The notes below the pieces were generated by a model. The model was not told where the DNA came from and did not search any database. It was given only the letters and a program-made list of their open reading frames with translations. Both the position numbers and the translations under genes were made by a program. From positions 164,951-228,950 of the forward strand of contig SMSL01000004.1 of NCBI GenBank assembly GCA_007859995.1: a DNA stretch of 64,000 nt, given 5' to 3'. Positions 62,666-64,000 of the stretch are shown in pieces. The DNA comes from Candidatus Brocadiaceae bacterium S225 (GTDB lineage: Bacteria > Planctomycetota > Brocadiia > Brocadiales > Scalinduaceae). How positions within the stretch are numbered: position 1 is the first letter of the stretch; each line of letters opens with the position of its first letter.

Positions 62666-63049
62666 TTATCCCTGCGATTTATCAGGTATTAATAATACAT
62701 GTGCAATAGCATATTCTTTACAATGTGATAGTGAGACAGAAATCTCGTTAATATTTTTTTCTGTTGCCAGCTCTCTGGCTCTGCCGTAAAGATTTACATA
62801 AGGCTTGCCCAGTTCATCATTCAGTGTTTCGATATCAGTCCACTTCATCATGTCTCTTAAACCCGTTCCAAATGCTTTGAGAACGGCCTCTTTTGAAGCA
62901 AAACGTACTGCATAATGCTGGTAACAGTTCCTCTTGGCTTGACAATACTCTATCTCATCAGAAGTATAAACTCTCTTGAGAAAATCTTTGTGTGAACCAA
63001 AGACCTTTTCTATCCTGTTAATTTCAATAATATCTATGCCTGTATACAT
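62666..63049 (-). CDS. acpS: Holo-[acyl-carrier-protein] synthase AcpS
   Basis: 127 residues. MYTGIDIIEINRIEKVFGSH, RVYTSDEIEYC and RFASKEAVLKAFGTGLRDMMKWTDIET are the AcpS signature, with Asp8 and Glu in FASKEA as metal ligands. It transfers phosphopantetheine from CoA to ACP Ser, such as Ser41 of the locus 1 ACP. It heads lipid locus 2, eight bases before the radical SAM gene. A duplicate housekeeping AcpS elsewhere is possible. Confidence 0.95.
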   Translation of the reverse strand: MYTGIDIIEINRIEKVFGSHKDFLKRVYTSDEIEYCQAKRNCYQHYAVRFASKEAVLKAFGTGLRDMMKWTDIETLNDELGKPYVNLYGRARELATEKNINEISVSLSHCKEYAIAHVLLIPDKSQG

Positions 63050-63349
63050 TTACAATCTTTTAATCTAAGAAATTTATAATTAAAAACAAAAAAGTCAAGT
63101 GCTCTATAGTACTGAAAGGATGGTATATTCAGAAAAAGTGAATAAGGCGGGTATGTTTATGAATTTACTTTACATAAGTATTTAGTTTCTCATACTATCA
63201 GTCAATTCAAGTGTGATTTTAAGTAGAAAAGTTTAATGGTTGTATTGGTTGTTGTCAACCATAATTTCAATCCTTATCAATCCTCTTTTACCGTTACACC
63301 AGAAAAATAACAACTTGACACGTACACGTATATGTGTACGTGTCAGATA
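63050..63349. other. Intergenic region between acpS and hicA remnant
   Basis: 300 bases. It holds a small stem ATGGTTG/CAACCAT at 63236-63262 and the hicA palindrome (listed). AT-rich, no gene. Confidence 0.5.
63316..63345. promoter_or_regulatory. 30-base perfect palindrome upstream of hicAB (candidate operator)
   Basis: TGACACGTACAC and GTGTACGTGTCA are exact reverse complements around GTATAT, ending four bases before the hicA ATG. HicB antitoxins often bind palindromes at their own promoter, so this is a likely operator. It is also a strong potential mRNA hairpin. Confidence 0.7.
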
Positions 63350-63527
63350 ATGAAACGCAAGGCTTTAGAAAATACACTTAGAAAGCTCGGATGGCGGTTT
63401 TTGAGACATGGGCGTAAACAATGATGTTTGGACTGACGGAGAACATCAAGAATATATACCCGGGCACGTTGAGATTAATGAAATGCTTGCGCGTGCTATT
63501 ATTAGAAGAATCAAGAAAGGAAGTTGA
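63350..63527 (+). pseudogene. hicA: HicA-type mRNA interferase toxin, frameshifted
   Basis: From ATG 63350 the frame reads MKRKALENTLRKLGWRFLRH then GRKQ and a stop. The next frame continues the family pattern as DVWTDGEHQEYIPGHVEINE, MLARAIIRRIKKGS to TGA 63525. Removal of one A in AAACAATGATG (about 63415-63425) restores RHGRKHDVW, the catalytic His region of HicA (RHGxxHDxY). A 1-base insertion is thus most likely. Either the toxin is dead or this is a sequencing error. It is four bases before hicB. Confidence 0.8.
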
Positions 63528-63530
63528 TTT

Positions 63531-63920
63531 ATGAGATTTAGTGGAAAGATTTACAAAAATGGCAAATTCTGGTTGGCAGAAATACCTATTCTTGATGTAA
63601 TGACTCAAGGGCATTCAAGGAAAGAGGCTTTTGAAATGGTGGGGGATTTGATTGAGACCATGGCTGATAAAGAAGGATTTCATGTGTCAGTATACTCAAA
63701 CCGGCAAGAATACTTTGAAATTGGTTCAGAGTATACAAGGACTCTGGTTAGTATTCTTCTTCAAAGAAAACGAGAACTTAGCGGGCTCTCTTTAGCGCAG
63801 GTAGTTGAGAAAATAGGCACTTCTTCACGAAAGGAAGCATTCCCAATTTTTTGTAAATCAGGTATTATACCCATGAATACGTGGATTCGGCCTCCGGCCT
63901 TAATCCACCCTTACAAATAA
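63531..63920 (+). CDS. hicB: HicB-type antitoxin, C-terminus possibly replaced by repeat
   Basis: 129 residues. MRFSGKIYKNGKFWLAEIPILDVMTQGHSRKEAFEMVGDLIETM is the HicB fold, and ILLQRKRELSGLSLAQVVEKIGTSSRKEA is its XRE-like DNA-binding helix-turn-helix. The last ~20 residues (IIPMNTWIRPPALIHPYK) are encoded by the hairpin repeat starting near 63881, so the natural C-terminus was probably lost to repeat insertion. The HTH is near complete and it may still repress. Confidence 0.75.
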   Translation: MRFSGKIYKNGKFWLAEIPILDVMTQGHSRKEAFEMVGDLIETMADKEGFHVSVYSNRQEYFEIGSEYTRTLVSILLQRKRELSGLSLAQVVEKIGTSSRKEAFPIFCKSGIIPMNTWIRPPALIHPYK

Positions 63921-63968
63921 GCAAACGTATGGTGCGAGGTAGGGTGGATTAAACGAAGTGAATCCACC
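63881..63968. repeat. Interspersed GGTGGATT hairpin repeat, copy 2
   Basis: GTGGATT-CGGCCTCCGGCCT-TAATCCACC at 63881-63910 and GGTGGATT-AAACGAAGTG-AATCCACC at 63943-63968 form two hairpins, as in copy 1 at 48961-49044. The second hairpin runs into TTTTTT and could terminate hicB transcription. Confidence 0.75.
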
Positions 63969-64000
63969 TTTTTTATATACAATAAAATGGGAATGCTCCC

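Overview
The window reads as chromosomal DNA of an anammox planctomycete, most like Candidatus Scalindua. This is inferred from gene content, not from a database search. It combines a cytochrome cd1 nitrite reductase (NirS) with heme d1 radical SAM enzymes, a Rieske/cytochrome b complex followed by a hexaheme and an octaheme HAO-like cytochrome, and two type II fatty-acid-like operons. Each of those operons carries a B12-binding radical SAM protein and a paired ketosynthase, the gene content usually proposed for ladderane lipid synthesis. The DNA is AT-rich by eye and intergenic gaps are generous.

Layout. 1-5938 (minus): lipid locus 1, transcribed ACP, FabZ, KAS, KAS-like chain-length-factor homologue, CrtI-like flavoprotein, B12 radical SAM (cut by the window edge). 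6390-9300: ParA with a membrane coiled-coil neighbour, a zinc alcohol dehydrogenase and tRNA-Pro. 9305-29925: mostly housekeeping genes (M20 deacylase, IHF/HU, bL34, CinA, a GGDEF regulator, CobT, SppA, UbiX, CPBP protease, UppP, DUF151 nuclease, two tRNA-Ser, PurQ, NuoE/NuoF with a P-loop NTPase, RecJ, prepilin peptidase, an OmpA lipoprotein, HisH).

30050-48642: respiratory region. nirS is followed by three nirJ-like genes, an ABC exporter, a minus-strand group (cytochrome c'-like lipoprotein, HEAT-repeat lipoprotein, cupredoxin), then Rieske, cytochrome b N-part, an inserted four-helix-bundle cassette, cytochrome b C-part, hexaheme cytochrome c, octaheme HAO-like protein and a porin. The stretches before nirS and before the Rieske gene share a two-palindrome module with identical 40-base and 35-base internal spacings, suggesting common control of nitrite reduction and the quinol-oxidising complex.

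49255-53719: MgtE, a radical SAM/SPASM protein, MarC and a methyltransferase. 54259-63049 (minus): lipid locus 2, transcribed AcpS, B12 radical SAM, KAS, KAS-like chain-length-factor homologue, OYE-type flavoenzyme, enoyl-CoA hydratase homologue, FabG and a muconolactone-isomerase-like protein. 63316-64000: a decayed HicAB toxin-antitoxin pair running into an interspersed hairpin repeat.

The most notable signal is that both lipid loci pair an intact ketosynthase (Cys-His-His) with a neighbour that has lost all three catalytic residues at the same three positions (163, 302, 339). This is the logic of a KS/CLF heterodimer rather than ordinary FabF.
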